64,000 nt of DNA. It comes from Gallionellaceae bacterium (GTDB lineage: Bacteria; Pseudomonadota; Gammaproteobacteria; Burkholderiales; Gallionellaceae). Positions 47,177 to 57,038 of the stretch are shown here, piece after piece. Location of the stretch: contig DAIDMQ010000042.1 in NCBI GenBank assembly GCA_027448945.1, positions 44,781-108,780 of the forward strand, read 5' to 3'. Position numbers and translations under genes: made by a program. Each line of letters opens with the position of its first letter. The stretch's first letter is position 1. Below the pieces are notes generated by a model that had not been told where the DNA came from, ran no database searches, and saw nothing but the letters and a program-made list of their open reading frames with translations.

Positions 47177-48102
47177 CCTGCCACCTTCTTAGCTTTAAGT
47201 TCGATCTGTTCCATCACTTCGCTGGCCCAAGCTTTGGGTGCCATCGGGAAACCCAACTTCGCACGGCTATCCAAATAGGCTGCCGCGACACTGCGCGCCA
47301 GATTGCGTATACGCCCCATATAGGCTGCACGTTCGGTCACTGAAATCGCACCGCGCGCATCCAGCAAGTTGAAACTATGAGCCGCTTTCAGTACTTGCTC
47401 ATAGGCGGGCAGGGCGAGTTGCTGTTCCATCAGGTATTTCGACTGCTTCTCGTGACTGCCAAAAGCGCTCAACAAAAATTCCACGTCACTGTGTTCGAAG
47501 TTGTAGGTGGATTGTTCCACTTCGTTCTGGTGATAGACGTCTCCATATGACACGCCCTCGGTCCATGTGAGGTCGTACACACTTTCCACGCCTTGCAAAT
47601 ACATCGCCAAGCGTTCTAAACCGTAAGTGATTTCGCCGGTGATAGGTTTGCAATCTATGCCACCAACTTGTTGGAAGTAGGTGAACTGGGTGACTTCCAT
47701 GCCGTTCAGCCACACTTCCCAACCCAAGCCCCAGGCGCCCAAGGTTGGATTTTCCCAGTCATCTTCCACAAAGCGTATATCATTTTTCTTGAGATCGAAT
47801 CCGAGTGCTTCTAGTGAACCCAGATACAGTTCCAGGATGTTCGCCGGGGCCGGCTTCAACACCACTTGGAATTGGTAATAATGCTGTAAGCGATTTGGAT
47901 TCTCGCCATAGCGGCCATCTTTGGGGCGGCGTGAAGGCTGTACATATGCGGCCTTCCAAGGCTCGGGGCCCAAGGCGCGCAAGAAGGTCGCGGTATGCGA
48001 AGTGCCAGCGCCGACTTCCATATCGTAAGGTTGCAACAAGGCACAACCTTGTTTATCCCAGTATTTCTGCAGGGTCAGTATGATTTGTTGAAAGGTCAGC
48101 AT
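47173..48102 (-). CDS. glyQ: Glycyl-tRNA synthetase alpha subunit
   Basis: 309 residues, the catalytic class II subunit. N-terminal [19 protein letters not shown], motif-2 type [20 protein letters not shown] and [18 protein letters not shown] are intact. First gene of the glyQS-gmhB-plsC-DUF45 run; its promoter must lie in 48103-48342, which it shares with divergent dctP. Confidence 0.97.
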   Translation of the reverse strand: MLTFQQIILTLQKYWDKQGCALLQPYDMEVGAGTSHTATFLRALGPEPWKAAYVQPSRRPKDGRYGENPNRLQHYYQFQVVLKPAPANILELYLGSLEALGFDLKKNDIRFVEDDWENPTLGAWGLGWEVWLNGMEVTQFTYFQQVGGIDCKPITGEITYGLERLAMYLQGVESVYDLTWTEGVSYGDVYHQNEVEQSTYNFEHSDVEFLLSAFGSHEKQSKYLMEQQLALPAYEQVLKAAHSFNLLDARGAISVTERAAYMGRIRNLARSVAAAYLDSRAKLGFPMAPKAWASEVMEQIELKAKKVAG

Positions 48103-48321
48103 GAGCTTTATTCGATTTGCAAAGGCGCGTATTTTACTGGTTTTCCCTTGTGCACGTCAGTACTCAATGCCTGCTTCAGTAATCCGGGGGAATTATTTTT
48201 AAATTTTGTTATGGCGTTAGATTCCCAACACTCGTATATTCCGTTTCCAGACAACTCGGCAATATGCAATCTTCGGAGTTGTTGTGAACAAGTCAGCAAA
48301 CCTATTTCAGCGTGTCTCTAA

Positions 48322-49380
<1,059 letters not shown>

Positions 49381-49395
49381 TTCCAGTAGATCAAC

Positions 49396-49420
49396 GACCC
49401 CGGCCTGCCCGGGGTCTTTT
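49396..49420 (+). terminator. Hairpin and T-run between dctP and dctQ
   Basis: GACCCCGG, loop CCTGC, CCGGGGTC, then TTTT. An 8-bp GC-rich stem. It probably lowers expression of the membrane subunits relative to the binding protein. Confidence 0.8.
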
Positions 49421-49433
49421 CTAGGGATAAGTC

Positions 49434-49961
49434 ATGAAGTTCCTCAAGCGTATCGATGAATATCTCATCGCTTTTTTACTCGCAGCGATGACTTTGCTAA
49501 CTTTCGTCCAAGTCGTCATGCGTTATGTTTTCAATTCCGGATTCACCTGGGCGGTCGAACTGACCACCATCTTATTTGCGGGGATGGTCTTTATAGGCAT
49601 CTCTTACGGGGTAAGGGTGGGCGCGCATATCGGGGTGGATGCTGTCGTTAAGCTGCTACCGCCCAAGCCGCGCCGCTACACTTCAATATTGGCGGTATTG
49701 TTCTGTCTGGTTTATGCCGGCATGGTGATTTATGGTTCTATGATCTATGTGCTGAAGATGCGTTCGGCAGGCATAGAACTGGAAGACCTGCCGATACAGA
49801 TGTGGATAGTGCGTGCCATCTTGCCGGTTGGATTTTTTTTGCTGGCGTTGCGCTTCTTGCCGGTGTTATGGAATCTGATCAGTGGCAAATCTGATCGATT
49901 GCATCTTGCGGATGAAGTAGAAGAAGCACTCAAACTCAAGGCGATGGAGGAGCGGAAATGA
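49434..49961 (+). CDS. dctQ: TRAP transporter small membrane subunit (DctQ)
   Basis: 175 residues with four hydrophobic segments (about 12-34, 45-65, 82-105, 125-148). Family marks: FVQVVMRYVFNSGFTWAVEL and the central loop with R-x-G-A-H-I-G-V-D. AGGGATAAGTC precedes the ATG; the stop overlaps the dctM start (ATGA). Confidence 0.93.
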   Translation: MKFLKRIDEYLIAFLLAAMTLLTFVQVVMRYVFNSGFTWAVELTTILFAGMVFIGISYGVRVGAHIGVDAVVKLLPPKPRRYTSILAVLFCLVYAGMVIYGSMIYVLKMRSAGIELEDLPIQMWIVRAILPVGFFLLALRFLPVLWNLISGKSDRLHLADEVEEALKLKAMEERK

Positions 49962-51238
49962 ACACTTTCTTCCTGTTTGCCACGCTGTTCTTCTTCATGC
50001 TGATAGGTATGCCCATCGCTATCAGTTTGGGACTGTCGAGTTTGTTAACCATCGCTTTTTTTGCGCAGGATTCACTGGCATCTTTATCTATCAAGTTGTA
50101 CGAGACCAGCGAGCATTACACGCTGTTAGCGATTCCTTTTTTCATCCTTGCAGGTGCGCTGATGTCTACCGGTGGTGTGGCCAAGCGCATGGTCGATTTC
50201 GCGATTGCGGCAGTCGGACATTTGCGGGGCGGCCTCGCGATCGCATCGATCCTGGCCTGCATGTTGTTTGCGGCGGTATCCGGTTCCAGTCCGGCCACCG
50301 TCGTGGCAGTTGGCACTATCGTCATCGCGGGTATGGTACGTAACGGCTATCCACAGGAGTTTGCTGCAGGTGTGATTTGCAACGCCGGAACCCTGGGCAT
50401 CCTGATACCACCCTCCATCGTGATGGTGGTATATGCTGCCGTAACGGATGTGTCGGTGGGGCGTATGTTTATGGCGGGTGTGATTCCGGGCATCTTGCTG
50501 GGCTTGATGTTGATGTTTGCCGTGCACTGGCGGGTCAAAAAGCTGGATATACAACCTAATCCACGCCAGAGTTTGGGTACTGTGTTGGTAAAATTCAGGC
50601 AGTCCATGTGGGGACTGGCCTTGTTGGTTATCATCATGGGCGGTATCTATGGCGGTGTGTTCACCCCAACAGAAGCAGCAGCAGTTTCGGCAGTTTATGC
50701 CTTGTTCGTCGCGGTGTTCATCTACAAAGACCTGAAGATCAGTCACTTGCCTCAAGTGTTTGTGGATGCCAGCCGTACCACAGTGATGCTGATGTTCATT
50801 GTCGCCAATGCGATGCTGTTTGCACATGTGCTGACCACGGAGCGTATTCCACAGACGATTGCAGAACACATTGTCGCTTTCGGTATGGCGCCATGGATGT
50901 TCCTGTTGGTGGTCAATATCATCTTGCTGGTGGCGGGTAACTTCATGGAGCCCACCGGCATCATTTTGATACTCGCGCCCATCTTCTTTCCCATCGCCAC
51001 ACACTTGGGTATAGATCCTATTCATCTGGGTATCATCATGGTGGTGAATATGGAGATAGGGATGGTCACGCCGCCAGTCGGGCTGAACCTGTTCGTGACC
51101 AGCGGTATCACCAACATGAGTATCATGGAGGTGACTCGTGCTGCTTTGCCATGGTTAATGGTGTTGTTGGTGTTCCTCATGATTATCACTTACATACCGC
51201 AGATCACATTATTCCTGCCGGACCTGTTGTTTAATTAG
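49958..51238 (+). CDS. dctM: TRAP transporter large permease subunit (DctM)
   Basis: 426 residues, 11-12 hydrophobic segments. It forms the Na+-coupled channel of the dicarboxylate TRAP system with DctQ and DctP. Conserved: IGMPIAISLGLSSLL, AAVSGSSPATVVAVGTI, GTLGILIPPSIVMVVY, FTPTEAAAVSAVYAL and VTPPVGLNLFVTSGI. With maeB and mqo it suggests uptake and use of C4-dicarboxylates, which is inference. Confidence 0.95.
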   Translation: MNTFFLFATLFFFMLIGMPIAISLGLSSLLTIAFFAQDSLASLSIKLYETSEHYTLLAIPFFILAGALMSTGGVAKRMVDFAIAAVGHLRGGLAIASILACMLFAAVSGSSPATVVAVGTIVIAGMVRNGYPQEFAAGVICNAGTLGILIPPSIVMVVYAAVTDVSVGRMFMAGVIPGILLGLMLMFAVHWRVKKLDIQPNPRQSLGTVLVKFRQSMWGLALLVIIMGGIYGGVFTPTEAAAVSAVYALFVAVFIYKDLKISHLPQVFVDASRTTVMLMFIVANAMLFAHVLTTERIPQTIAEHIVAFGMAPWMFLLVVNIILLVAGNFMEPTGIILILAPIFFPIATHLGIDPIHLGIIMVVNMEIGMVTPPVGLNLFVTSGITNMSIMEVTRAALPWLMVLLVFLMIITYIPQITLFLPDLLFN

Positions 51239-51268
51239 AGCGCGTCCATCCGGGTGTGACGAGGACTT

Positions 51269-51895
51269 ATGTTGGACTTTACCGAATACAGCAAGATATT
51301 CATCAGCCTGTTCGCCATTGTTGATCCGGTGGGTATCATCCCTATCATCATCGCTTTTACTGCGGGATTGTCGGCGCAGAAGCGCGAACGCGTGGGGCGT
51401 ATCGCTTCATTCTCTGTGCTGGTCATCCTCTTGGTCGCACTGGTATCGGGTGAGCTAATACTGGAATTCTTTGGTATTAGCATCCACTCTTTCCGCACCG
51501 CCGGTGGCATCCTGATTTTGTTGATGGCGATCAATATGCTGATGGTGGATAAATCTAAGTTGGCAAACGAAGACTTGGCGGACAACGATGCGACTTCCTC
51601 GGTGGCCATCGTCCCCCTGTCCACCCCTTTATTGGCGGGGCCGGGGGCGATCAGTACTGTCATCGTCGATGCGCACAAAGCAAGCAGCGCAGGGCATTAC
51701 GCGGTGATGGCCTTGATCTTGGTACTTCTGAGCCTGACGGTTTGGCTGACATTTTTGGCCGCACCCTGGGTCTCGCAACGCTTGGGCAAGATCGGCAGTA
51801 ACGTCGTTTCACGCCTGATGGGGCTGCTGCTCGCAGCCATCGCAGTCGAATTTATCGCTGGGGGGTTGCGCGGGCTGTTTCCAGTGCTGGGATGA
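51269..51895 (+). CDS. MarC family integral membrane protein (YchE-like)
   Basis: 208 residues with six hydrophobic segments. Signature FAIVDPVGIIPIIIAFTAGL near residue 15, FRTAGGILILLMAINML and PLSTPLLAGPGAISTVIV match MarC/UPF0056. Function is unproven in most members. GAGG 5 bases before the ATG; 30 bases after dctM, perhaps read through from it. Confidence 0.9.
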   Translation: MLDFTEYSKIFISLFAIVDPVGIIPIIIAFTAGLSAQKRERVGRIASFSVLVILLVALVSGELILEFFGISIHSFRTAGGILILLMAINMLMVDKSKLANEDLADNDATSSVAIVPLSTPLLAGPGAISTVIVDAHKASSAGHYAVMALILVLLSLTVWLTFLAAPWVSQRLGKIGSNVVSRLMGLLLAAIAVEFIAGGLRGLFPVLG

Positions 51896-51947
51896 GACAA
51901 CTGCGTGATGATGGGCGTAAGTTACAGATCTGATATTGTGAGCAGTA

Positions 51948-52205
51948 CTAAACAGGTGGGCGGCGCTGTGCAATCAGTGTGATTTTCGCCGCTCTCGATA
52001 AGCGTTTAATCTCTGCTTCCCGTTTGGATGCACTGGAACGATTATTGCAACCCTCAATATAGACCAGTTCCACAGGCGTGCGTATGCGCGTGTATTTTGC
52101 CGCTGTGCCTGCATTGTGTGCGGCGAGTCTTTTCTCAATATTGTTACTAATGCCGCAATACAAGGTATCGTCCGCGCAACGCAACAGATAGCAACACCAA
52201 CTCAA
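51948..52205 (-). CDS. GIY-YIG nuclease family protein (YhbQ/UPF0213-like)
   Basis: 85 residues with a TTG start that overlaps the lnt stop (TTGA). Catalytic motif CYLLRCADDTLYCGIS (the GIY-YIG strands as CYL and YCG), KRLAAHNAGTAAKYTR with the second Arg/Tyr, and the KREAEIKRLSRAAK Glu are intact. Stand-alone GIY-YIG proteins are usually small DNA nucleases of unclear role. The TTG places the first Trp where family members begin. Confidence 0.88.
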   Translation of the reverse strand: MSWCCYLLRCADDTLYCGISNNIEKRLAAHNAGTAAKYTRIRTPVELVYIEGCNNRSSASKREAEIKRLSRAAKITLIAQRRPPV

Positions 52206-53719
52206 CTTTTATCACCAGCACTTTGCGTGTTACGCAAGCGCCAAGCCAAACCCAGCATCAGCGCAATCAGCAAAAACACCGCAGTATTACCCCAGCACAC
52301 ATAGGGTGTGCTACCGCTGTATCCCCGGGCCATGCCTATCAGTACGCCTTCTTCATGTTGTGGCAATTGCTGCAACACCTTCCCTTGGGTGCTGATGATG
52401 GAGGTGACGCCGGTATTGGTGGCGCGCAACATCATGCGGCCGCTTTCCAAGGCACGCAATTGCGAAATCTGGTTGTGCTGCACGGCTGCCCAAGAATGCC
52501 CATACCATGCGTCGTTAGTCACATTCACCAGCACGGTGGCTTGGGGCAGTGCGTTGATGATCTCTTCGCCGAACACATCCTCATAGCAGATGTTCACTGA
52601 TACCTGTTGTCCCGCGATCGCCAATGGCGGTTGATGTGTGCCACCACTTTTGAGATCCCCCATGGGGATGTCGAGCACGCCGTTTATGAACCATCCCAGC
52701 AACGGGCGCAGCGGGATGAATTCACCAAAGGGCACGAGGTGCTGTTTGCGGTAATGCAAATCAGCCGTAAAAGCGTTTTCCGAACTACCGACTACGAATA
52801 CACTGTTGTAGTAGTTGCGGTTATCGCGCTCGAATGAGCCTATCAAAATATCGCCCGCATTGGACTTGGCATGTTCGCGCAAACTGGTGATCAGGTAGGG
52901 TGGGACTTCTTGGCGCAACAATGGGAAAGCAGACTCGGGCAATACGGTCAGACGTGCATTGCTTTCGAGGATCTGGCGTCGATAAGTTTCCAGCGTGCCG
53001 ACCAGAGCGTCTTCATTGAATTTCAGATTTTGAGCGATATTGCCTTGCAGCAAAGCCACACTGAAGGGCGCGCCCTGTGGCTGGGTCCAGGCCACGCCGC
53101 GCAACAGTCCTCCCGATAACAACACAATGATCAAGAGGGCGGCGATAATTTTGCCTTGGGTGTTGCAACGAAATTGCCAGAGTAGTGCCAGCATGCCCGC
53201 GCACATCGCGGCGATCAAGGAGACACCATACACGCCGAGTAGCGGAGCATAACCGGCCAGGGGACTGTCGCTGTGTGCATAGCCGAACGTCAGCCAAGGG
53301 AAACCGGTGAACAAGTAGCCGCGCAGACATTCCACTGCGACCCAGATGGCGGGCATGACCAACAACAAACGCACGCGATCAGAGGCTCGCCAGCGTGCTT
53401 GCAGATAACCCGCTAGTGCCGGGAGCAGGGCCAAAAATGCCGCAAACAACAGGGTCGCAGGCAGTGCCAACCACATCGGCATATCACCATAGTCGTGCAA
53501 GGCGACATAGATCCAACTGATACCCGATGAGAACAAGCCCAGTCCGAACCAGAAGCCGATTTTCGATGCGGCCGCGGGTGTCCCCGCGCGTTGCCACAGA
53601 ATGAATAAGGTGGAGAGCGCCAGTATGGGCAGCGGGTAAAGGCTGTAAGGGGCGAATCCGAATACACAGATGGCGCCTGCTAGCAGCGCGATACCGTGAG
53701 TTTTGATGGGTGTATCCAT
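52202..53719 (-). CDS. lnt: Apolipoprotein N-acyltransferase
   Basis: 505 residues from the ATG at 53719 (MDTPIKTHGIALLAGAICVF); an ATG at 53776 would add 19 polar residues and neither has a clear ribosome binding site. Seven or eight hydrophobic helices precede a nitrilase-like periplasmic domain with the triad Glu (LTVLPESAFPLL), Lys (YRKQHLVPFGEF) and Cys (NICYEDVFGEEI). It adds the third acyl chain to lipoproteins. In many relatives it follows corC directly; here two plus-strand genes intervene. Confidence 0.94.
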   Translation of the reverse strand: MDTPIKTHGIALLAGAICVFGFAPYSLYPLPILALSTLFILWQRAGTPAAASKIGFWFGLGLFSSGISWIYVALHDYGDMPMWLALPATLLFAAFLALLPALAGYLQARWRASDRVRLLLVMPAIWVAVECLRGYLFTGFPWLTFGYAHSDSPLAGYAPLLGVYGVSLIAAMCAGMLALLWQFRCNTQGKIIAALLIIVLLSGGLLRGVAWTQPQGAPFSVALLQGNIAQNLKFNEDALVGTLETYRRQILESNARLTVLPESAFPLLRQEVPPYLITSLREHAKSNAGDILIGSFERDNRNYYNSVFVVGSSENAFTADLHYRKQHLVPFGEFIPLRPLLGWFINGVLDIPMGDLKSGGTHQPPLAIAGQQVSVNICYEDVFGEEIINALPQATVLVNVTNDAWYGHSWAAVQHNQISQLRALESGRMMLRATNTGVTSIISTQGKVLQQLPQHEEGVLIGMARGYSGSTPYVCWGNTAVFLLIALMLGLAWRLRNTQSAGDKS

Positions 53720-53830
53720 ATGGCTGTTTGATGTATGCAAAACCCGCTCAGCATAACCGATAGCCGTGTACATCACTAAGCGGGACGAGTCTGCGACAAA
53801 ATGCCGCAGGGCGGAATGCGTGATCCTGAT

Positions 53831-53836
53831 TACAAT
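53831..53836 (+). promoter_or_regulatory. Candidate -10 of the outer-membrane protein gene
   Basis: TACAAT followed by CCGCGC, 27 bases before the ATG. No convincing -35. Confidence 0.35.
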
Positions 53837-53863
53837 CCGCGCTTGTGATACAGGGGGCGAAAA

Positions 53864-54850
53864 ATGAGACGTGAGCTGCTTTTTGTGACACTTTTTAGTG
53901 TCGCCACTACCGCTTATGCGGGATGCGGTTCTTCATTCTGTGCGGTGAATACGCATTGGGACACTCAGGGTTTGGGGCATGACGAGGGTTTGCGCATCGA
54001 TATGCGCTATAGCTACGCCAAAGCCGATGCGCCTCGCGTAGGGGCTGGCAAGGTCGCCAAGCCTTTGGCGAGCGACCCGAATCTGGCTGGTGCGGAAGTG
54101 GAGAATCAGCGCACTATCAATCAGACCCTGAATATGGATCTGGACTATGCCTTAAACGCACAATGGGGCGTGGCCTTGGATCTGCCTTTGGTGATGCGCG
54201 ATCACTCACATCAGATCGGCGATGCCAACCCCGCTTTGGTGACGACAGCACAAAAGAGTTTCAGCGAGTTGGGTGATGTGCGTGTCGTCGGGCACTACAA
54301 AATGGCGGATAGCGATTCACATGCTGGTAGTGGAATTCGTGCGGGCTTGAAGTTGCCCACGGGCAAAACCAATCTTGATATGGTTCCCGGTACCTTGATG
54401 GAAGCGGGCTTGCAACCCGGTAGTGGAAGCACTGATGCGGTGCTGGGTGCCTATCACTATCAGGAGGTCGGTGGCATTGGTGGCTGGTTCGTCAGTACGC
54501 AAGTGCAGACGGCGATAGCTTTGAAAAATGATTATCGCCCTGGTGATGAGTTGGCTATCGATGTCGGCGCACATTACGGCTTGTCGCAACAAGTGACAGG
54601 TTTGCTACAACTGAATGCCATGTACAAAAAAGCCGATAGTGGCACTGCGTTGAATATGAATCCGCATACGGGTGGGCGCAGTTTGAATCTAAGTCCGGGT
54701 GTCTCCGTCGCGCTTGCAAAGAGGACCAATATTTACAGTTTTGTGCAGTTTTCGCTGTACCAGTATGCCAATCCCGACCCCAATGGCTCGCCATACGGCC
54801 AGTTGACTGCGCCTTGGTCACTATCACTGGGCATGAGCCATAGCTATTGA
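53864..54850 (+). CDS. Probable outer-membrane beta-barrel protein with N-terminal Cys pair
   Basis: 328 residues. Signal peptide MRRELLFVTLFSVATTAYA is followed at once by GCGSSFCAVNTHWDTQG, with a C-x4-C pair. The rest is rich in alternating aromatic/hydrophobic strands (RIDMRYSYAKAD, MDLDYALNAQWGVALDLPLV, GGWFVSTQVQTAIAL, FVQFSLYQYAN) and ends in Tyr. That suggests a transporter- or channel-like barrel, possibly the phenol-MetA-degradation fold, without a known substrate. It is not clearly a lipoprotein. Monocistronic, divergent from lnt. Confidence 0.75.
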   Translation: MRRELLFVTLFSVATTAYAGCGSSFCAVNTHWDTQGLGHDEGLRIDMRYSYAKADAPRVGAGKVAKPLASDPNLAGAEVENQRTINQTLNMDLDYALNAQWGVALDLPLVMRDHSHQIGDANPALVTTAQKSFSELGDVRVVGHYKMADSDSHAGSGIRAGLKLPTGKTNLDMVPGTLMEAGLQPGSGSTDAVLGAYHYQEVGGIGGWFVSTQVQTAIALKNDYRPGDELAIDVGAHYGLSQQVTGLLQLNAMYKKADSGTALNMNPHTGGRSLNLSPGVSVALAKRTNIYSFVQFSLYQYANPDPNGSPYGQLTAPWSLSLGMSHSY

Positions 54851-54924
54851 TGTTTGCGCGGGGATGGGTAGCTGAAAAACGCGGCCCAAAGCCGTGTTTT
54901 TTAGTCTCGATTCCGGCAATAGCG

Positions 54925-54930
54925 TAGAAT
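54925..54930 (+). promoter_or_regulatory. Candidate -10 of the pseudouridine synthase gene
   Basis: TAGAAT followed by CCGCGCC, 44 bases before the ATG. Confidence 0.4.
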
Positions 54931-54973
54931 CCGCGCCTTATTATTTAGATTCACGCTCTGCGTCATTACTTCC

Positions 54974-55705
54974 ATGGAAAAAGTCCGTCTCTCCAAACGC
55001 ATGTCCGAACTCGGTCTGTGCTCACGTCGCGAAGCCGATGTCTATATCGAAAAAGGTTGGGTCGAAGTCGATGGTGTGGCGGTAAGCGAATTAGGTATCA
55101 AGGTTTTTCCACATCAAAAGATCAACCTGCGCACCGCTGCACAGAATTCTCAGCAAGAGCGCGTCACCATCTTGATGAATAAACCCATCTCCTATGTGTC
55201 CGGTCAGGCCGAACATGGGTATAAGCCGGCCAGCGTGTTGTTTGATGAGAATACTCACTGGGCGAACGATCCGTCACCTATTCGCTTCCATCGCAGTCAG
55301 CATCTGGGTCTCGCGCCAGCCGGGCGTTTGGATATCGATTCGCAGGGATTGTTGGTGTTGACCCAAGACGGGCGTGTCGCTAAGCAGCTCATAGGTGAGG
55401 ACTCCAAGGTTGATAAGGAGTACTTGGTGCGCGTGCAAGGTCAGTTGGAAGACAGCGGCTTGGCCTTGCTTTGTCAGGGCTTAAAGTTGGATGGTGAGTA
55501 TCTGAAGCCAGCCAAGGTCACCTGGCAAAATGAGGACCAGTTACGCTTCGTGTTGCGTGAAGGCAAAAAGCGCCAGATACGCCGCATGTGTGAGTTGGTG
55601 GGACTCAAGGTCACCGGACTGAAACGTATCCGTATCGGCAAGGTGAAGCTGGGCGACCTGCCCTTGGGACAGTGGCGTTATCTGGGTGAGAACGAACAGT
55701 TCTAA
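54974..55705 (+). CDS. 23S rRNA pseudouridine synthase, RluF/RsuA family
   Basis: 243 residues. N-terminal S4 domain (VRLSKRMSELGLCSRREADV, residues 4-23) and the synthase core with the catalytic Asp in PAGRLDIDSQGLLVLT, then KEYLVRV and the KKRQIRRMCELVGLKV motif. The order and spacing suit RluF (U2604) best, with RluB or RsuA as alternatives. No clear Shine-Dalgarno. It points toward corC. Confidence 0.88.
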   Translation: MEKVRLSKRMSELGLCSRREADVYIEKGWVEVDGVAVSELGIKVFPHQKINLRTAAQNSQQERVTILMNKPISYVSGQAEHGYKPASVLFDENTHWANDPSPIRFHRSQHLGLAPAGRLDIDSQGLLVLTQDGRVAKQLIGEDSKVDKEYLVRVQGQLEDSGLALLCQGLKLDGEYLKPAKVTWQNEDQLRFVLREGKKRQIRRMCELVGLKVTGLKRIRIGKVKLGDLPLGQWRYLGENEQF

Positions 55706-55733
55706 GACATTGGCGGGGTAAGCCGCTCAGGCT

Positions 55734-56579
55734 TCATTCTGCTATCGCTGCGACTTCTGGCTTGTGTTCCACTAATAGTGAATACAGTCTGCGACTATCG
55801 GCACGCAATACCGTAAAATCGTAGTCCGCGATGCGGAAATGATCGTCGCGTTTGGGCAGTTGCCCTGCCGCTTTGAGTATCAATCCGCCTACAGTGTCGT
55901 ATTCATCGTCTGAAAACATACTGCCTAGCACCTCATTAAGGGCGGCAATTTCGGTGTCAGCCTTGACGCGCCAGCGTGTCTCGTCTTGGCGAATAATATT
56001 GTCTTCATCCTCGTCGAAATCATATTCGTCGGCTATGTCACCCACGATTTGTTCCAACACGTCCTCTATGGTCACCATGCCGGAGACACCACCGTACTCA
56101 TCCACTACCAGTGCGATGTGGTTGCGGTTGCTGCGAAAATCGCTCAGAAGCACATTGAGGCGTTTGGCTTCCGGCACGAATACGGCTGGACGAAGCATGT
56201 CGCGTACATTGAACTCTTCGCCTGCGTAATAACGCAGTAAGTCCTTGGCCAGCAAGATACCGATGATATTGTCTTTGTCGCCATCGGTGACAGGAAAGCG
56301 GGAATGCGCTTTTTCGATGACATAAGGGATGAATTTTTCTGGTGTAACAGATATGTCTATCACATCCATTTGCGCACGCGGAATCATGATCTCGCGCACT
56401 TGACGCTCCGAAACTTGCAGTACGCCCTCCATCATGGAGAGTGCGTCAGCATCCAATAAACTCTTTTCGTATGCGCCGTGAAGTAATCGTACGAGTTGTT
56501 CGCGGTCTTCAGGCGCGCGTAGCAGCAGTGTGGATAGACGCTCTAGCAGGCTGGGTTTGTAACTCTCGGGTAAGTCCAT
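55734..56579 (-). CDS. corC: CorC-type CBS-domain protein
   Basis: 281 residues. Two CBS domains (about 65-190, with IMIPRAQMDVIDIS and VVDEYGGVSGMVTIEDVLEQ) and a C-terminal CorC/HlyC transporter-associated domain (WRVKADTEIAALNEVLG). No transmembrane segment, like E. coli CorC, which is linked to Mg2+/Co2+ efflux. It follows ybeY by 11 bases. Confidence 0.93.
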   Translation of the reverse strand: MDLPESYKPSLLERLSTLLLRAPEDREQLVRLLHGAYEKSLLDADALSMMEGVLQVSERQVREIMIPRAQMDVIDISVTPEKFIPYVIEKAHSRFPVTDGDKDNIIGILLAKDLLRYYAGEEFNVRDMLRPAVFVPEAKRLNVLLSDFRSNRNHIALVVDEYGGVSGMVTIEDVLEQIVGDIADEYDFDEDEDNIIRQDETRWRVKADTEIAALNEVLGSMFSDDEYDTVGGLILKAAGQLPKRDDHFRIADYDFTVLRADSRRLYSLLVEHKPEVAAIAE

Positions 56580-56590
56580 TGCGGGATGAT

Positions 56591-57037
56591 TTAACTCTGA
56601 TAAGGATTTACGAACCGCAATTTTAGCATTATTGAAGTTTCCAAGGCCTCCATCTCTTCCGCCTGTTGATCTATTTCATGATCAAATCCTTGCAGATGCA
56701 GGGCCGCATGAACACTCATGTGGGCAAAATGTGCAGTAAGGGACTTGGATTGATCGGTTGCCTCTTTAGTAACCACAGGCGCACAGATCACGACGTCGCC
56801 TGATACCGGATCATTGTCATATACGAAGGTCAGTACATTGGTCGCGTAATCTTTACCACGATAATCCTTGTTCAGTTGACGACCTTCTTCCGCATCAACG
56901 ATGCGTAGCGTAAGCGTGACATCGTTCAGCAGCGCTGCTTGGAACCAGCGGCGGAACTGGGCACGAGTGGGCAGTCCTTTCAGATCGCTTGCATACTGCA
57001 CAGACAGCGACAATTTAAGTTTGGACTTGCTGGTCAT
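56591..57037 (-). CDS. ybeY: Endoribonuclease YbeY
   Basis: 148 residues from the ATG at 57037; an in-frame ATG at 57055 lies inside miaB. Single-strand RNase for 16S rRNA 3' maturation and ribosome quality control. The zinc-binding HxxxHxxxxxH is in HMSVHAALHLQGFDHEID; RQLNKDYRGKDYATNVLTF is the family's central motif. One base separates it from the miaB stop. The usual ybeZ (phoH-like) gene between miaB and ybeY is missing. Confidence 0.95.
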   Translation of the reverse strand: MTSKSKLKLSLSVQYASDLKGLPTRAQFRRWFQAALLNDVTLTLRIVDAEEGRQLNKDYRGKDYATNVLTFVYDNDPVSGDVVICAPVVTKEATDQSKSLTAHFAHMSVHAALHLQGFDHEIDQQAEEMEALETSIMLKLRFVNPYQS

Positions 57038-57038
57038 A

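Noticed and set aside
50126-51025. 299-codon minus-strand frame inside dctM
   Set aside because: Antisense of a conserved permease; His/Gln-rich translation typical of a shadow frame.
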